64,000 nucleotides of DNA from Pseudomonas sp. P8_229 (GCF_034008635.1 NZ_CP125378.1:5208501-5272500), one strand, 5' to 3'; shown: positions 17,278 through 26,889, counted from the stretch's first letter. Numbers and translations: made by a program. Notes: generated from the letters alone by a model not told the origin.

Positions 17278-17622
17278 TTACCAGCGACCACCGTAGTAGT
17301 GCGGGTGACCGTAGTAGCCGCGTGGTGGGCCGTAGTAAACCGGGCCCGGTACGTAAACCGGTTGTTGTACGTAGACCGGGGCCGGCTGGTAGTAGACCGG
17401 TGGCGGCGGTTGTTGCACATAAACCGGTGCCGGTTGAGCGTAAACAGGCTGTTGGACGTAGACCGGCCGGTCCTGGTTGATCAACGCTGAGCCGATGATG
17501 GCCGAGCCGACGATCGCGCCAAATACCGCCGGGCCTTGCCAGCCACCGCCGTGGGCTTCTGCCTGACCTGTGATAGCGAATGCACCAATCAACAAGGCCA
17601 CGATGGGGAGTTTACGAATCAT
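17278..17622 (-). CDS. Secreted Tyr/Pro-rich protein (VYVQQP repeats)
   Basis: The 114-residue product has a signal peptide ending GQAEA and then a short glycine/alanine segment that could be a membrane-associating helix (FGAIVGSAIIGSALI, about 34-48). The rest is repeats of the form PVYVQQP / PAPVYVQQ and a C-terminal G-Y-x-G-H-P-H-Y-Y tail. Such low-complexity envelope proteins are common in Pseudomonas, with no assigned function. It is followed by a terminator and appears monocistronic. Confidence 0.75.
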   Translation of the reverse strand: MIRKLPIVALLIGAFAITGQAEAHGGGWQGPAVFGAIVGSAIIGSALINQDRPVYVQQPVYAQPAPVYVQQPPPPVYYQPAPVYVQQPVYVPGPVYYGPPRGYYGHPHYYGGRW

Positions 17623-17878
17623 GATAATTCCTCGGTTCTTCGACCCGGCGTCCGGGCCTGCACCAGGCCCAAAGTTGTCGCGGGGATACTTCTATGACAG
17701 CGAAATTCTGAAAATCAGCACAGCCGCTGGGTAAATTTTGTGTAAGGTCTGTACCGGCTTCTTTACCGGTGGGTCAAAGGGGCCTGCGGCCCGTTGCAGA
17801 CAGGCGCTCATGATCGTTCAGAACCCGATGGAATGGCTAACTCCGTCCATCCGAAAGTCCGTTTGAAGGAGAAGTTTC

Positions 17879-18697
17879 ATGCAGATGAATCCCAACAAAG
17901 ACACCCAGCTGTGCATGTCCCTGTCGGGGCGCCCCGGGAATTTCGGTCTGCGGTTTCATAACCATTTGTATGAGCAGTTGGGCCTGAATTTCTACTACAA
18001 GGCGTTCAGCAGTCAGGACTTGCCGGGTGCCGTGGGCGGAATTCGCGCACTGGGCATTCGTGGTTGCGGTGTGTCGATGCCCTTCAAGGAAGCCTGCATT
18101 GCGCTGGTCGATGAGCTGGATGCGTCGGCGGCGGCGATCCAGTCGATCAACACCATTGTTAACACCCACGGCCACCTCAAGGCCTACAACACCGACTACA
18201 TCGCCATCGCCCAGCTACTGCAAACCCACGCGGTGCCAAAAGATACGACGTTCGCCCTGCGCGGCAGCGGTGGCATGGCCAAAGCGGTGGCCAGCGCCTT
18301 GCGCGATGGTGGCTACAAACACGGTTTGATTGTGGCCCGTAACGAGCGCGCGGGCAGGGCACTGGCGGATTCGCTAGGCTATCGCTGGCAGGCGGAACTG
18401 GGCGAAGAACGCCCGCAGATGCTGATCAACGTCACCCCGGTAGGTATGGACGGCGGGCCGGAGGCAGGGCAACTGGCGTTCACGCCTGAGGTGATCAAAA
18501 CCGCCGACACGGTGTTCGATGTGGTAGCGATCCCGTCGGAGACGCCGCTGATCGTGCGCGGCCGGGCCGAGGGTAAAAAGGTGATTACCGGGCTGGAGGT
18601 GATTGCTATCCAGGCGCTGGAGCAGTTTGTCCTGTACACGGGCGTGCGGCCGACTGAAGAGCAGTTTGCGGCGGCGGTCGCGTTTGCTCGTAGCTGA
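17879..18697 (+). CDS. Shikimate 5-dehydrogenase-like protein (AroE paralogue)
   Basis: A 272-residue AroE-fold protein. The substrate domain contains LSGRPGNFGLRFHN (in place of the usual SPS-x-H-N opening) and the catalytic-lysine region GVSMPFKEA (about 63-71); AYNTDY supplies the paired Asp. The nucleotide domain has LRGSGGMAKAVASAL (glycine-rich loop about 127-141). The altered N-terminal motif and lack of other aro genes nearby mark it as an accessory paralogue, perhaps acting on quinate or a related ring acid. AAGGAGAAG precedes the ATG. Confidence 0.85.
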   Translation: MQMNPNKDTQLCMSLSGRPGNFGLRFHNHLYEQLGLNFYYKAFSSQDLPGAVGGIRALGIRGCGVSMPFKEACIALVDELDASAAAIQSINTIVNTHGHLKAYNTDYIAIAQLLQTHAVPKDTTFALRGSGGMAKAVASALRDGGYKHGLIVARNERAGRALADSLGYRWQAELGEERPQMLINVTPVGMDGGPEAGQLAFTPEVIKTADTVFDVVAIPSETPLIVRGRAEGKKVITGLEVIAIQALEQFVLYTGVRPTEEQFAAAVAFARS

Positions 18698-18721
18698 TGT
18701 GTGTTTGCCGGACTGGCCTCA

Positions 18722-18783
18722 TCGCGAGCAGGCTCACTCCTACAATGAAATGCGTTTCTCTGTGGGAGCGAGCCTGCTCGCGA
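18722..18783. repeat. REP pair (inverted)
   Basis: TCGCGAGCAGGCTCACTCCTACA faces TGTGGGAGCGAGCCTGCTCGCGA across a short spacer. The right arm contains, on the minus strand, AGGCTCG-CT-CCCAC (18762-18775), an unoccupied copy of the IS110 target. Confidence 0.88.
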
Positions 18784-18873
18784 AGGCCGCAACCCGGTTC
18801 AGATCGGGTGCCTATACTGCGGCATCAGCAAGCAAAGACTTGCCCCTCATAAAAACCGTGATCGAGGCTGCCC

Positions 18874-19392
18874 ATGCATCCGCCCATCCTCAACCTGCAC
18901 CAGGTCGAACTCGAACCCCTTCCCGAAGCCCTCGCTCCTGAAGGCGAAACCGCTGGTCGCTATCAGCAGAGCATGGCCCGTATCGGCCAGCAGCTTGGCG
19001 CGCAGAAGCTTGGCTATCGGCTGTACGCATTGCCGCCGGGCATGCGCGGCAGTCCGTTTCACAGCCATCGGGTCAATGAAGAGATGTTCTATGTGGTGGC
19101 GGGCGAGGGCGAGGTGCGGCTGGGCGCCGAGCGCTTCCCGATCCGTGCTGGCGATGTGATTGCCTGTCCGCCCGGTGGCCGCGAAACGGCGCACCAGATC
19201 ATCAACACCAGCGATGCAGAACTGCGTTATCTGGCGGTCAGTACGCAGCAGCAACCGGACATCTGTGAGTACCCGGATTCGGATAAATACGTGGTGATGG
19301 ATAACTTCAAGGTCGACGCCCAGGGCAATGCGTCAGGCTTCGTTGCCGTGGCGCGGCAGGCGGATGGGGTGGATTACTGGGATGGCGAATAA
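18874..19392 (+). CDS. Cupin-domain protein
   Basis: This 172-residue single-cupin protein carries the two cupin motifs: GSPFHSHRVNEEMFYVVAGEG (about 63-83, His/His/Glu metal ligands) and a second strand pair around AGDVIACPPGGRETAHQIIN (about 91-110, with the later His). Single cupins bind a metal and act as small isomerases, dioxygenases or ligand sensors. Substrate unknown. It lies between REP elements and seems to be transcribed alone. Confidence 0.85.
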   Translation: MHPPILNLHQVELEPLPEALAPEGETAGRYQQSMARIGQQLGAQKLGYRLYALPPGMRGSPFHSHRVNEEMFYVVAGEGEVRLGAERFPIRAGDVIACPPGGRETAHQIINTSDAELRYLAVSTQQQPDICEYPDSDKYVVMDNFKVDAQGNASGFVAVARQADGVDYWDGE

Positions 19393-19405
19393 TCCGTAGA
19401 TCCCA

Positions 19406-19494
19406 TGTAGGAGTGAGCCTGCTCGCGATGGTGGCCTGTCAGGCAATGAATTTCTGAATGAACCACCGCAATCGCGAGCAGGCTCACTCCTACA
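19406..19494. repeat. REP pair (inverted)
   Basis: TGTAGGAGTGAGCCTGCTCGCGAT and its inverse copy enclose a short AT-richer loop. It lies between the convergent cupin and yceH genes. Confidence 0.9.
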
Positions 19495-19507
19495 AGGGGG
19501 TGTGGTG

Positions 19508-20152
19508 CTATTCGAGGCGGGCCAGGCGCTCTTCCAGCGCGGCGATCCGTGCTTCCAGCTCCTCGATGCGCTCGACCGAAACACCGCCGCTCGCGCGTTC
19601 CCCGGGATTGTGCCGTGCCGCGAGAATCGCCTCGATGTCCGCCGGATCGCCCAGCGCATGGGTGTAGCGGTCTTCGCGCTGACCGGCCTGACGCGGGATC
19701 AACACCGCGAGCCCGCGCGCGATCAGGCGTTCAAGCTGATGCACCACTTGCTCGGCATCTTCGAAATCATGCATGCGGCCGCTGCGGGTCAGCAGTTCGT
19801 TGACGGTCTGCGGGCCGCGCAGAAACATCAGCCCGGTGAGAATCACCTGGGCCGGCACCAGCTCCAGCGCCTTGTCGATCTTGTGCTCCCAGCGATCAGC
19901 GCGACTGCCCATGACAAGCTTGGTGTAACCGTGGCTCTCCAGCGCCCGCAGGCTCTGGCCGACCTGGCCTTGAGTCAGGTTCATCACCGGCTCGCGGCTG
20001 GTTTTCTGATTGCAGGCCAGCACCAGTGCGTTGAGAGTCAGCGGGTAGGTTTCCGGGCTGGTGGCCTGTTTTTCGATCAGCGAACCCAGAATGCGGATTT
20101 CCGTGGCGTTGAGCCGTGGTTCGTCGGTGATGGTTTCAAGTTCGGTGGTCAT
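19508..20152 (-). CDS. yceH: YceH family protein (DUF480)
   Basis: A 214-residue protein with two winged-helix-like halves: [30 protein letters not shown] (about 14-44), a DUF480 hallmark, and [20 protein letters not shown] (about 110-130). A C-terminal coiled coil follows ([20 protein letters not shown]). Function not established, though the fold suggests nucleic-acid or regulatory binding. Length and motifs match E. coli YceH closely. Confidence 0.9.
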   Translation of the reverse strand: MTTELETITDEPRLNATEIRILGSLIEKQATSPETYPLTLNALVLACNQKTSREPVMNLTQGQVGQSLRALESHGYTKLVMGSRADRWEHKIDKALELVPAQVILTGLMFLRGPQTVNELLTRSGRMHDFEDAEQVVHQLERLIARGLAVLIPRQAGQREDRYTHALGDPADIEAILAARHNPGERASGGVSVERIEELEARIAALEERLARLE

Positions 20153-20277
20153 CGCGCGTTCCCTCTGCAGTCGAAGGCGCCTAGCCTAATCCTTGGCTAA
20201 CAAAAGGCAAGCCGTGTGGTCATCAAGCATGGCTATAATCGCCTCCACGTTCCACCCAGCCACCACACGAGACTGCC

Positions 20278-20787
20278 ATGACCATTTCCCTGTACGCCGC
20301 ATCCGTCCCGGTTTTTCAACAAATGCTCAACGCCCTGAGCGATGTCCTGAAAAAGGCTGAAGCCCACGCCACCGAGAAAAACATCGACCCGAACGCCTTC
20401 CTGCAAGCGCGCCTGTACCCGGACATGTTCCCGCTGGTGCGTCAGGTACAGATCGCGGTCGATTTCGCCAAGGGCGTTTCCTCGCGTCTGGCCGAAGTCG
20501 AAATCCCGAAATATGACGATACCGAAACCACCTTCGCCGAGCTGCAAGCGTTGATCGCCAAGGTCCTGGCCTACATCGGCGAGATCAAGCCTGAGCAGAT
20601 CAACGGCAAGGAAGGCATCGAGATCGTTACCCGTCCGGGCACCCCGAAAGAGAAGCGCTTCAGCGGCCAGGCTTACCTGCTGAGCTACGGTCTGCCGCAG
20701 TTCTTCTTCCACGTCACCACCACCTACGCGCTGCTGCGTCACAACGGTGTTGAAGTGGGTAAACGCGATTTCATGGGCGCGTACTAA
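20278..20787 (+). CDS. DUF1993 family protein
   Basis: The 169-residue all-helical protein starts MTISLYAASVPVFQQMLNALSDVLKKAE and contains the DUF1993 features ARLYPDMFPLVRQVQIA and QAYLLSYGLPQFFFHVTT YALLRHNGV (about 137-160). This family belongs to the DinB-like four-helix proteins. Its role is unknown. No signal peptide. A strong terminator follows, so it is likely monocistronic. Confidence 0.88.
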   Translation: MTISLYAASVPVFQQMLNALSDVLKKAEAHATEKNIDPNAFLQARLYPDMFPLVRQVQIAVDFAKGVSSRLAEVEIPKYDDTETTFAELQALIAKVLAYIGEIKPEQINGKEGIEIVTRPGTPKEKRFSGQAYLLSYGLPQFFFHVTTTYALLRHNGVEVGKRDFMGAY

Positions 20788-20802
20788 AACACCTGGCAAC
20801 AA

Positions 20803-20839
20803 AAAAGCCCGCCAAGGTTTGCGCCTTGGCGGGCTTTTT
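20803..20839 (+). terminator. Intrinsic terminator after DUF1993 gene
   Basis: AAAAAGCCCGCCAAGG and CCTTGGCGGGCTTTTT form a 16-bp stem with a 5-base loop ending in T's. Confidence 0.92.
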
Positions 20840-20849
20840 ATTGCTTTTC

Positions 20850-20938
20850 TGTAGGAGTGAGCCTGCTCGCGACAGCGGTGTGTCATTCAAAGGTACGTTT
20901 GCAGATCAGACGCCATCGCGAGCAAGCTCATTCCTGCA
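20850..20938. repeat. REP pair (inverted, one arm diverged)
   Basis: TGTAGGAGTGAGCCTGCTCGCGA faces TCGCGAGCAAGCTCATTCCTGCA. Two or three mismatches in the right arm show an older copy. It separates the convergent DUF1993 and sstT genes. Confidence 0.85.
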
Positions 20939-20942
20939 GGGG

Positions 20943-22175
20943 TTATGCGGTGCGTTGGGCTTTTGCCTCTTCACCCAGGCATGCCGCTGCAGTGAACAGC
21001 ACGTCAGTGGAGGAGTTCAGCGCGGTTTCCGCCGAGTCCTGCAACACGCCGATGATGAAGCCGACCGCCACCACCTGCATGGCGATTTCGCTCGGGATGC
21101 CGAACAGGCTGCACGCCAGCGGGATCAGCAGCAGCGAACCGCCGGCCACGCCCGAGGCGCCACAGGCGCAGATCGCGGCCACGAGGCTGAGCAGGATCGC
21201 GGTCGGAATGTCCACCGCAATGCCCAGCGTGTGCACCGCGGCCAGGGTCAGCACGGTGATGGTGATTGCCGCGCCGGCCATGTTGATGGTCGCGCCGAGC
21301 GGGATCGAGACCGAATAGGTGTCTTCGTGCAGGCCCAGGCGCTTGCTCAGTTCCAGGTTGACCGGAATGTTCGCCGCCGAGCTGCGGGTAAAGAATGCGG
21401 TGATGCCGCTCTCGCGCAGGCACTTGAGGGTCAGCGGGTACGGATTGCGACGCAGTTTCCAGAACACGATCAGCGGGTTCATCACCAACGCCACGAACAG
21501 CATGCAGCCCAGCAGCACGGCCAGCAGGTGCGCATAACCGATCAGCGCGCCGAAGCCCGAAGTCGCGAGGGTCGAGGCCACCAGACCGAAGATGCCCAGC
21601 GGGGCGAAACGAATCACCACACGTACGATCAGCGTCACGCCGTTGGACAGGTCACCGACCACTTCGCGGGTGGTGTCACCGGCGTGGCGAATGGCGACGC
21701 CCATGCCGATCGCCCAGGCCAGAATGCCGATGAAGTTGGCGTTCATCAGCGCGCTGACCGGATTATCGACCACGCTCAGCAGCAGGCTTTGCAGCACCTC
21801 GGCGATGCCGCCCGGCGCGGTGACTGCCACGTTGTCGGTGGACAGCACCAGATGAGAGGGGAAGGCCATGCTGGCGACAACAGCGACCACGGCTGCCGCG
21901 AAGGTGCCGAGCAGGTACAGGAACAGGATCGGTCGAATGTGCGTTTCCTGACCGTGTTTGTGGTTGGCAATCGAGGCCATCACCAGCACGAACACCAGAA
22001 TCGGTGCCACGGCTTTCAGCGCCGAGACAAACACTTTACCGATGAACGCCGAGCCTTTCGCCACTTCCGGGGCGAACAGCGCCAGGGCTATGCCGGCAAT
22101 CAGGCCGATCAGGATCTGCGTGACCAGGCTTAGGTTTTTCAGGCGTTGCAATAGAGAAGGGGATGAAGCGGTCAT
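20943..22175 (-). CDS. sstT: Sodium/serine-threonine symporter SstT
   Basis: This is a 410-residue dicarboxylate/amino acid:cation symporter-family carrier. It starts [23 protein letters not shown] and shows the re-entrant loop motifs [20 protein letters not shown] (serine-rich HP1-like, residues about 265-285) and the [16 protein letters not shown] signature (about 300-315), both diagnostic of SstT. It imports serine and threonine with Na+ across the inner membrane. It is divergent from the MFS gene that follows. Confidence 0.93.
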   Translation of the reverse strand: MTASSPSLLQRLKNLSLVTQILIGLIAGIALALFAPEVAKGSAFIGKVFVSALKAVAPILVFVLVMASIANHKHGQETHIRPILFLYLLGTFAAAVVAVVASMAFPSHLVLSTDNVAVTAPGGIAEVLQSLLLSVVDNPVSALMNANFIGILAWAIGMGVAIRHAGDTTREVVGDLSNGVTLIVRVVIRFAPLGIFGLVASTLATSGFGALIGYAHLLAVLLGCMLFVALVMNPLIVFWKLRRNPYPLTLKCLRESGITAFFTRSSAANIPVNLELSKRLGLHEDTYSVSIPLGATINMAGAAITITVLTLAAVHTLGIAVDIPTAILLSLVAAICACGASGVAGGSLLLIPLACSLFGIPSEIAMQVVAVGFIIGVLQDSAETALNSSTDVLFTAAACLGEEAKAQRTA

Positions 22176-22510
22176 AACGGCATCTCTGGTTTTTTATAGG
22201 GTGCAAGTTACGTGAAACCAGCGACAACATCGGGGGCAGGCCACTGGCACGAACCGAAAGGGCTGACGCGACATCAACGCCATTAAACCGGTCGTTGATC
22301 AGGGTGTACGTTTTTCGGGGCGCGGACTTTATCACAGGGTAGGCGTTATCCTTCAGGCCTGTGACGATCTGCCACCCGATTGATCGGCAAGTCGGCAGGT
22401 TTGTGCAAGTCAGCGCTGAAACACTCTGTTAAGATTCGCCATCCTCATTTTAATAGTTGCCAGCGGGCCTTTCGGTCATCGCTGGTGTCGTCGTTTTGCT
22501 GGAGTTGCCC
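22176..22510. other. Divergent intergenic region sstT / MFS
   Basis: About 335 bases that must hold both promoters. I saw no gene, clear operator or riboswitch here; part of it is moderately AT-rich just before the MFS gene. Confidence 0.5.
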
Positions 22511-23674
22511 ATGCTGTTGCCCATCCTTCTGTTGTCCGCTGCCGGATTCACGGTGCTGACCACGGAGTTCGTCATTGTCGGACTGCTGCCGGCGATTGCC
22601 CGCGACCTGGCGGTGACCATTCCGCAAGCCGGTCTGCTGGTGACTCTATTCGCTTTCACAGTGGCGATGTTCGGTCCATTTTTGACCGCGTATTTCGCCC
22701 GCTTCGAGCGGCGCAAGCTGTTCATCACCATCCTGATCATGTTCGGCCTGGCCAACACCGTGGCGGCGCTGGCGCCGAACATCTGGGTGATGGCCATTGC
22801 CCGGTTGATCCCTGCGCTCGGCCTGCCGGTGTTCTGGGCGCTGGCCAGTGAAACGGCGGTGGACATCGTCGGCCCGGACTACGCCGGCCGCGCGATTGCC
22901 AAGATCGGCTTCGGCATCGTCTGCGCCACGGTGTTTGGCATTCCGGTGGGCACGCTGATTTCCGATGCGTTCGGTTGGCGCAGTGCTTTTGGCATTCTGG
23001 CGGTGATCGCCTTTGCCAAGGCCTTGCTGCTGTTTGTTTACTTGCCGAAAACCAGCCTGCACCAGCATCAGGTCAGCTTCGCCTCGCAGTTCAAGATTCT
23101 GCGCAGCCCGTTGATGATCGGTCATATCGTGCTGTCGATTCTGGTGTTCAGCGGCATGTTTACCGCTTACACGTATCTGGCCGACATTCTTGAGCGCCTT
23201 GCCGGGTTCAACGGCACTGTGGTTGGTTGGTGCCTGATGGCCTTCGGTGCGGTGGGGCTGATCGGCAACTCGCTGGGCGGTCGTGCGGTGGACCGGCATC
23301 CGCTGGGCGCGTCAGTGCTGTTCTGTGCGTTCATGATTGCCGGCATGGTGTCGCTGGTGCCGAACATTCATTCGCCGCTGGGGTTGTCGGTGGCGATGGG
23401 GATCTGGGGCGTGACCCAGGCCGCGTTGTTTCTGGTCAGCCATGTGCGCCTGATGAAAGCGGCGCCAGAAGCACCAGCCTTTGCCGCCTCCTTGAATATC
23501 GCCGGGGCCAATCTGGGGATCGGCCTGGGCGCCATCGTCGGTGGCCGGGTCATCGACAGTGCAGGTCTGGGCTTCCTGGGCTTTGCCGCCGCCGGCTTCA
23601 TCCTGTTGTCGGTGTTCCTCGCCATGGTGTTGATGACGCTCAAGCCGCGCGAAATGTGCGCCGAAGCGTCATAA
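22511..23674 (+). CDS. MFS transporter (AraJ/drug:H+ antiporter type)
   Basis: ATG 22511, with GGAG seven bases before it, gives 387 residues and twelve membrane helices. The helix 1 segment LTTEFVIVGLLPAIARDLAVTIPQAG and the loop 2-3 R-x-x-R-R-K motif (ARFERRKLF) are typical of the DHA1/AraJ branch. These export sugars, drugs or purines. Its stop overlaps nhaR by six bases in convergent orientation. Substrate unknown. Confidence 0.88.
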   Translation: MLLPILLLSAAGFTVLTTEFVIVGLLPAIARDLAVTIPQAGLLVTLFAFTVAMFGPFLTAYFARFERRKLFITILIMFGLANTVAALAPNIWVMAIARLIPALGLPVFWALASETAVDIVGPDYAGRAIAKIGFGIVCATVFGIPVGTLISDAFGWRSAFGILAVIAFAKALLLFVYLPKTSLHQHQVSFASQFKILRSPLMIGHIVLSILVFSGMFTAYTYLADILERLAGFNGTVVGWCLMAFGAVGLIGNSLGGRAVDRHPLGASVLFCAFMIAGMVSLVPNIHSPLGLSVAMGIWGVTQAALFLVSHVRLMKAAPEAPAFAASLNIAGANLGIGLGAIVGGRVIDSAGLGFLGFAAAGFILLSVFLAMVLMTLKPREMCAEAS

Positions 23675-24568
23675 CGCAGTAAACAGTTCGCGTCGGGCAC
23701 CTTCGGTAATCGCAACGATGCCGGGGTGCTTGACCTTGCGCTCCACCGAAATGGCATAGAACGACTCGGTCACCGCGTCGGTCTGGCCAATCACCTCGAC
23801 GCCGTACTGGCGTTTGACCTCATCGGCAATCACGCTCGGGCCGATGAAAATTCCGCTGCCCGATTGGCCGAAGGCCTGCATCAGGGCGCTGTCATCGAAT
23901 TCCCCAACGATTTGCGGCTGAATCTGCTGCTCGGCGAACCAGCGCTGCAAACGGCTGCGCACTACGGTTTCGGCGCCGGGAATCAACAACGGTGCGCCAT
24001 TGAGACTGCGCGGGAAGTCCTGCCCGTATTGCGCCGCCAACTGCGCGGTGGCGAAGAAACTGATCCCGCATTCCCCAAGCTTCTGGCTGTAGCCCTTGAT
24101 GTCGAGGTGCGAGGGCATGGGGCTGTCGGAGATCACCAGGTCCAGACGCTGGATCGCCAGGTCCGCCAGCAAACGTTCGAGTTTGTCTTCGCGGCAGGTG
24201 ATGCGCAGCGGCTCGTTGAGCTCCATGGTCGGCGCGATCAGGCGATAGACGATGGATTTGGGCACCACATCCGCCACGCCGACGCGGAACAGGATCTGCT
24301 GTTCGTTGGGCTGGGCACGCAGCATCAACTCCAGCTCACCGCCTAACTGGAACATCTGCTCGGCGTAGGGCAGGGCCTGGCGCCCGGCTTCGGTCAGTTC
24401 CAGTTGGCGGCCGACCCGTTGAAACAATTCGATGCCATAGGTTTGTTCGAGCAGCGAAATCTGCCCGCTGATGGTCTGCGGCGTCAGGTTCAGCTGTTCG
24501 CAGGCGCGCACGATGCTGCCGGTCTTGGCGACCACCCAGAAGTAATGCAGTTGTCGGTAATTGAGCAT
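23669..24568 (-). CDS. nhaR: LysR-type regulator NhaR
   Basis: ATG 24568 gives 299 residues starting MLNYRQLHYFWVVAKTGSIVRA, the characteristic NhaR opening. The HTH reads LNLTPQTISGQISLLE. The effector domain shows the NhaR-specific FRVGVADVVPKSIVYRL, LIPG and GEFDDSALMQAFG strings. In enteric bacteria NhaR activates the Na+/H+ antiporter gene nhaA in response to sodium; here no antiporter is adjacent, so its target must be elsewhere. The frame extends upstream of the chosen start into AT-rich promoter DNA. Confidence 0.9.
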   Translation of the reverse strand: MLNYRQLHYFWVVAKTGSIVRACEQLNLTPQTISGQISLLEQTYGIELFQRVGRQLELTEAGRQALPYAEQMFQLGGELELMLRAQPNEQQILFRVGVADVVPKSIVYRLIAPTMELNEPLRITCREDKLERLLADLAIQRLDLVISDSPMPSHLDIKGYSQKLGECGISFFATAQLAAQYGQDFPRSLNGAPLLIPGAETVVRSRLQRWFAEQQIQPQIVGEFDDSALMQAFGQSGSGIFIGPSVIADEVKRQYGVEVIGQTDAVTESFYAISVERKVKHPGIVAITEGARRELFTAL

Positions 24569-24721
24569 CGCGCAATGGCCTCTGCGGGGAGAATTCTGGA
24601 TTCGTAAAAATCGAAGTATAGCCGCTAAAAATACGAATTTTCCTGAAGTGTTTGTCTCCCTAGAATGCCCAGCCATCGACGTGTGGTCTGTGACCCGGTC
24701 TGTTCATTCGAAGGAAACCTC

Positions 24722-24964
24722 ATGAAATACACAATTCCAGCACTGATGTTTACGTCTTTACTGCTTATGGCCGGTTGCGACCAGGCCGAGAAAAGCGCTC
24801 AGCAGTTGATGGGCAAGGCGGCGGAAAGCGCCAAGCAGGCGATCGACGATACGCACAAAGCCGCTGAGCAAGCGCTCAGTGACGCCACCGGCGGCCTGAT
24901 CGAGAAAAAAGCAGCACCGAAAAAAGACGAGGAAATATCCGAATCTTCCTCCAAGACCATCTAA
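24722..24964 (+). CDS. Small lipoprotein (80 aa)
   Basis: The start at ATG 24722 follows GAAGGAAAC. The signal sequence MKYTIPALMFTSLLLMAGC has a clean lipobox (LMAGC), so the mature protein would be lipid-anchored at Cys19. The remaining 60 residues are a charged helix, rich in Ala/Lys/Glu and heptad-like (AEKSAQQLMGKAAESAKQAI), ending in a disordered Lys/Glu/Ser tail. Function unknown. The TerC-like gene begins 29 bases on, so the two probably share a transcript. Confidence 0.8.
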   Translation: MKYTIPALMFTSLLLMAGCDQAEKSAQQLMGKAAESAKQAIDDTHKAAEQALSDATGGLIEKKAAPKKDEEISESSSKTI

Positions 24965-24993
24965 ACCGTCTTACAAAGAGTCAGGACTGACCC

Positions 24994-25743
24994 ATGGAAT
25001 ATCTGTTAGAACTCGCCGCCAGCCCCGCCGCCTGGGTTGCTTTGGCCACACTGGTGGTGATGGAGATCGTGCTCGGCATCGATAACCTGATCTTTATTTC
25101 GATCCTGACCAACAAACTGCCTGTGCAGCACCGGCAGAAAGCCCGTCGCATCGGTATCGGCATGGCGCTGATCCTGCGTCTGGCCCTGTTGAGCACCATC
25201 GCCTTCATCGTGCAGTTGACCGAACCTGTGCTCGAAATCATGGGCCAGGCGTTCTCCTGGAAGGACATGATCCTGATTGCCGGTGGTCTGTTCCTGGTGT
25301 GGAAAGCCACGACCGAGATCCATCACAGCATGGACCCGGCGCCGGAAGACCCGAAAAGCGCAACATCGACTGTGACGCTGGGCTTTGCTGCCGCCATCGG
25401 TCAGATCCTGATGCTGGACATGGTGTTCTCCATCGACAGCATCATTACCGCAGTGGGCATGACTGAGCACTTGCCGATCATGGTGATCGCGGTGGTGGTA
25501 TCGGTAATGGTGATGCTGTTTGCGGCCGAGCCTCTGGCCAGGTTCATCAACGACAACCCGACGGTGGTGATGCTGGCCCTGGGCTTCCTGATCATGATCG
25601 GCATGACGCTGATCGCCGAAGGCTTCGGCGCCCACGTACCGAAAGGTTATGTGTACGCGGCCATGGCTTTCTCGGCAGCGATTGAAGTGCTGAACATGAT
25701 GTCGCGCCGGGCGAAGCAGAAGAAGCTGACTGAGCACGCGTAA
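24994..25743 (+). CDS. TerC-family integral membrane protein
   Basis: The 249-residue protein has about seven membrane helices. The two TerC hallmarks are present: [16 protein letters not shown] (about 21-36) and its paired repeat [18 protein letters not shown] (about 138-155), each placing acidic residues within the membrane. TerC proteins are linked to manganese export and metal loading of exported enzymes. AAAGAGTCAGGACTGACCC lies before the start, which I accept. No yybP-ykoY riboswitch is possible because only 29 bases separate it from the lipoprotein gene. Confidence 0.88.
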   Translation: MEYLLELAASPAAWVALATLVVMEIVLGIDNLIFISILTNKLPVQHRQKARRIGIGMALILRLALLSTIAFIVQLTEPVLEIMGQAFSWKDMILIAGGLFLVWKATTEIHHSMDPAPEDPKSATSTVTLGFAAAIGQILMLDMVFSIDSIITAVGMTEHLPIMVIAVVVSVMVMLFAAEPLARFINDNPTVVMLALGFLIMIGMTLIAEGFGAHVPKGYVYAAMAFSAAIEVLNMMSRRAKQKKLTEHA

Positions 25744-25756
25744 GCACCGTAAAGCC

Positions 25757-25794
25757 AAAAGCCCCTTGAACGCTTGGCGTTCAGGGGCTTTTTT
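25757..25794. terminator. Intrinsic terminator
   Basis: AAAAGCCCCTTGAACGC / GCGTTCAGGGGCTTTTTT hairpin with a 3-base loop; A's and T's on the two flanks let it work for both convergent genes. Confidence 0.92.
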
Positions 25795-25815
25795 GTGGCT
25801 GGAGCATTTGCGGTT

Positions 25816-25983
25816 TCAGTGCGCGGTCGCGTGGCCTGCGCTGTGTTTTTGCGGTTTCTCGACCGCGGCAGGCGGCAGCGGGTGATGGTGGCGCCGGGCA
25901 ATGCGCAGCACGCCCCACAGCATGGCGGCGGCAACGGCCAGCCAGCCGGCTATCAACATCACGATGGTCATGGTCAGGCTCAT
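25816..25983 (-). CDS. Small single-pass membrane protein (55 aa)
   Basis: Starting at ATG 25983, which has an excellent AGAGGAGG site six bases upstream, this gives MSLTMTIVMLIAGWLAVAAAMLW as a membrane helix followed by a basic, His-rich cytosolic tail. The tail contains RRHHHP and further His residues near the end. It may be a metal-responsive or regulatory small protein; nothing specific can be claimed. Confidence 0.72.
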   Translation of the reverse strand: MSLTMTIVMLIAGWLAVAAAMLWGVLRIARRHHHPLPPAAVEKPQKHSAGHATAH

Positions 25984-26217
25984 CAGTGCCTCCTCTTTGC
26001 CCTGCGTCGGGCGCACACTTTTTCAATTCGCTCTGTTTCAGTGACAGTCTAGTCAATGAGGTGTTTCAGACTATTGACCAAAGGTCGGTGATGACCAATC
26101 AGTTCGCTCTATGTAATCGATGGGTCTGTGGTTTAAGGCTATACCGCAGGCGTGCGCCGTCCTATGATCGCAGGCGTTGCCGGAACACGATGACCGGCGT
26201 CTGATCAGAGAGTGACG

Positions 26218-26889
26218 ATGGTGCAGGTATTGACTCGATTGCGAGGGGCATTGCTGGTGGCCGGTTGCGCGGCCGTGTTGGCGGGGTGTGCGGGCAGTGT
26301 GGCGCCGCAGGTCAAGCGCCTGCCGGAGCGGGTCGAACTCAGCGGCACCTTCTATCGGGGTGAAGCCAACCAGAGTGGCCCGCAAGTGCTGGCCAGCCTG
26401 TTGTCGCAGCAGGGCGTCATGATCACGCCGGGCCTGCTCGAAAAACCGTTGCATCTGCCAGGTGCACAGGATCAGTTGCAGCAGAACCTGCAGAACCTTG
26501 CCCGCGAATACGGCATGGTGGTCTATCCGCTGGACAGCAACTTGCCGGCCTTGCTGACCCAGGTCGCGGCCGGTTATCCGGTGATGGTGCGTTTCAGCGA
26601 AGGCTCGGCGTTTTGGGCTGAACCACGTTACGCGATTCTTTCCGGTTACGACCGGCGCAAGCAGAAAGTGCTGTTGCGCGCTGGCATGAACCATCGTGAG
26701 TTGATGAGTTTCAGCGCCTTTGAATCGGCATTCGAAAAATCAGGTGGCTGGGCCGTGTTGATCCAGAAACCGTCGCAGATTCCCGCCGAGGTTGATCGCC
26801 AGCGCTGGCTCAAGGCTGCTGACGAATTGGCACAGGCCGGTCAGGAGCGTGAAGCGGCGCAAGCGAAGAAGGCCCTCGCGGCGCACTGA
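26218..26889 (+). CDS. C39-peptidase-like lipoprotein, catalytic residues replaced
   Basis: ATG 26218 gives 223 residues with a lipobox (VLAGC) for lipid anchoring. The region 35-180 follows the papain-like C39 layout (F-Y-x-G-E, then an active-site helix, then G-Y-P-V-M-V and a W-x-x-P strand). The expected Q-C-G-P helix reads NQSGPQVLASLL, so the nucleophile Cys is Ser. The expected W-H-Y-A-V strand reads EPRYAIL, so the His is Arg. It is therefore probably not a protease, but may bind peptides. A C-terminal TPR-like helix pair follows. Confidence 0.72.
   Translation: MVQVLTRLRGALLVAGCAAVLAGCAGSVAPQVKRLPERVELSGTFYRGEANQSGPQVLASLLSQQGVMITPGLLEKPLHLPGAQDQLQQNLQNLAREYGMVVYPLDSNLPALLTQVAAGYPVMVRFSEGSAFWAEPRYAILSGYDRRKQKVLLRAGMNHRELMSFSAFESAFEKSGGWAVLIQKPSQIPAEVDRQRWLKAADELAQAGQEREAAQAKKALAAH

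Noticed and set aside
24965..24993. yybP-ykoY manganese riboswitch before the TerC-family gene
   Set aside because: Only 29 bases separate it from the preceding gene, too short for that riboswitch.
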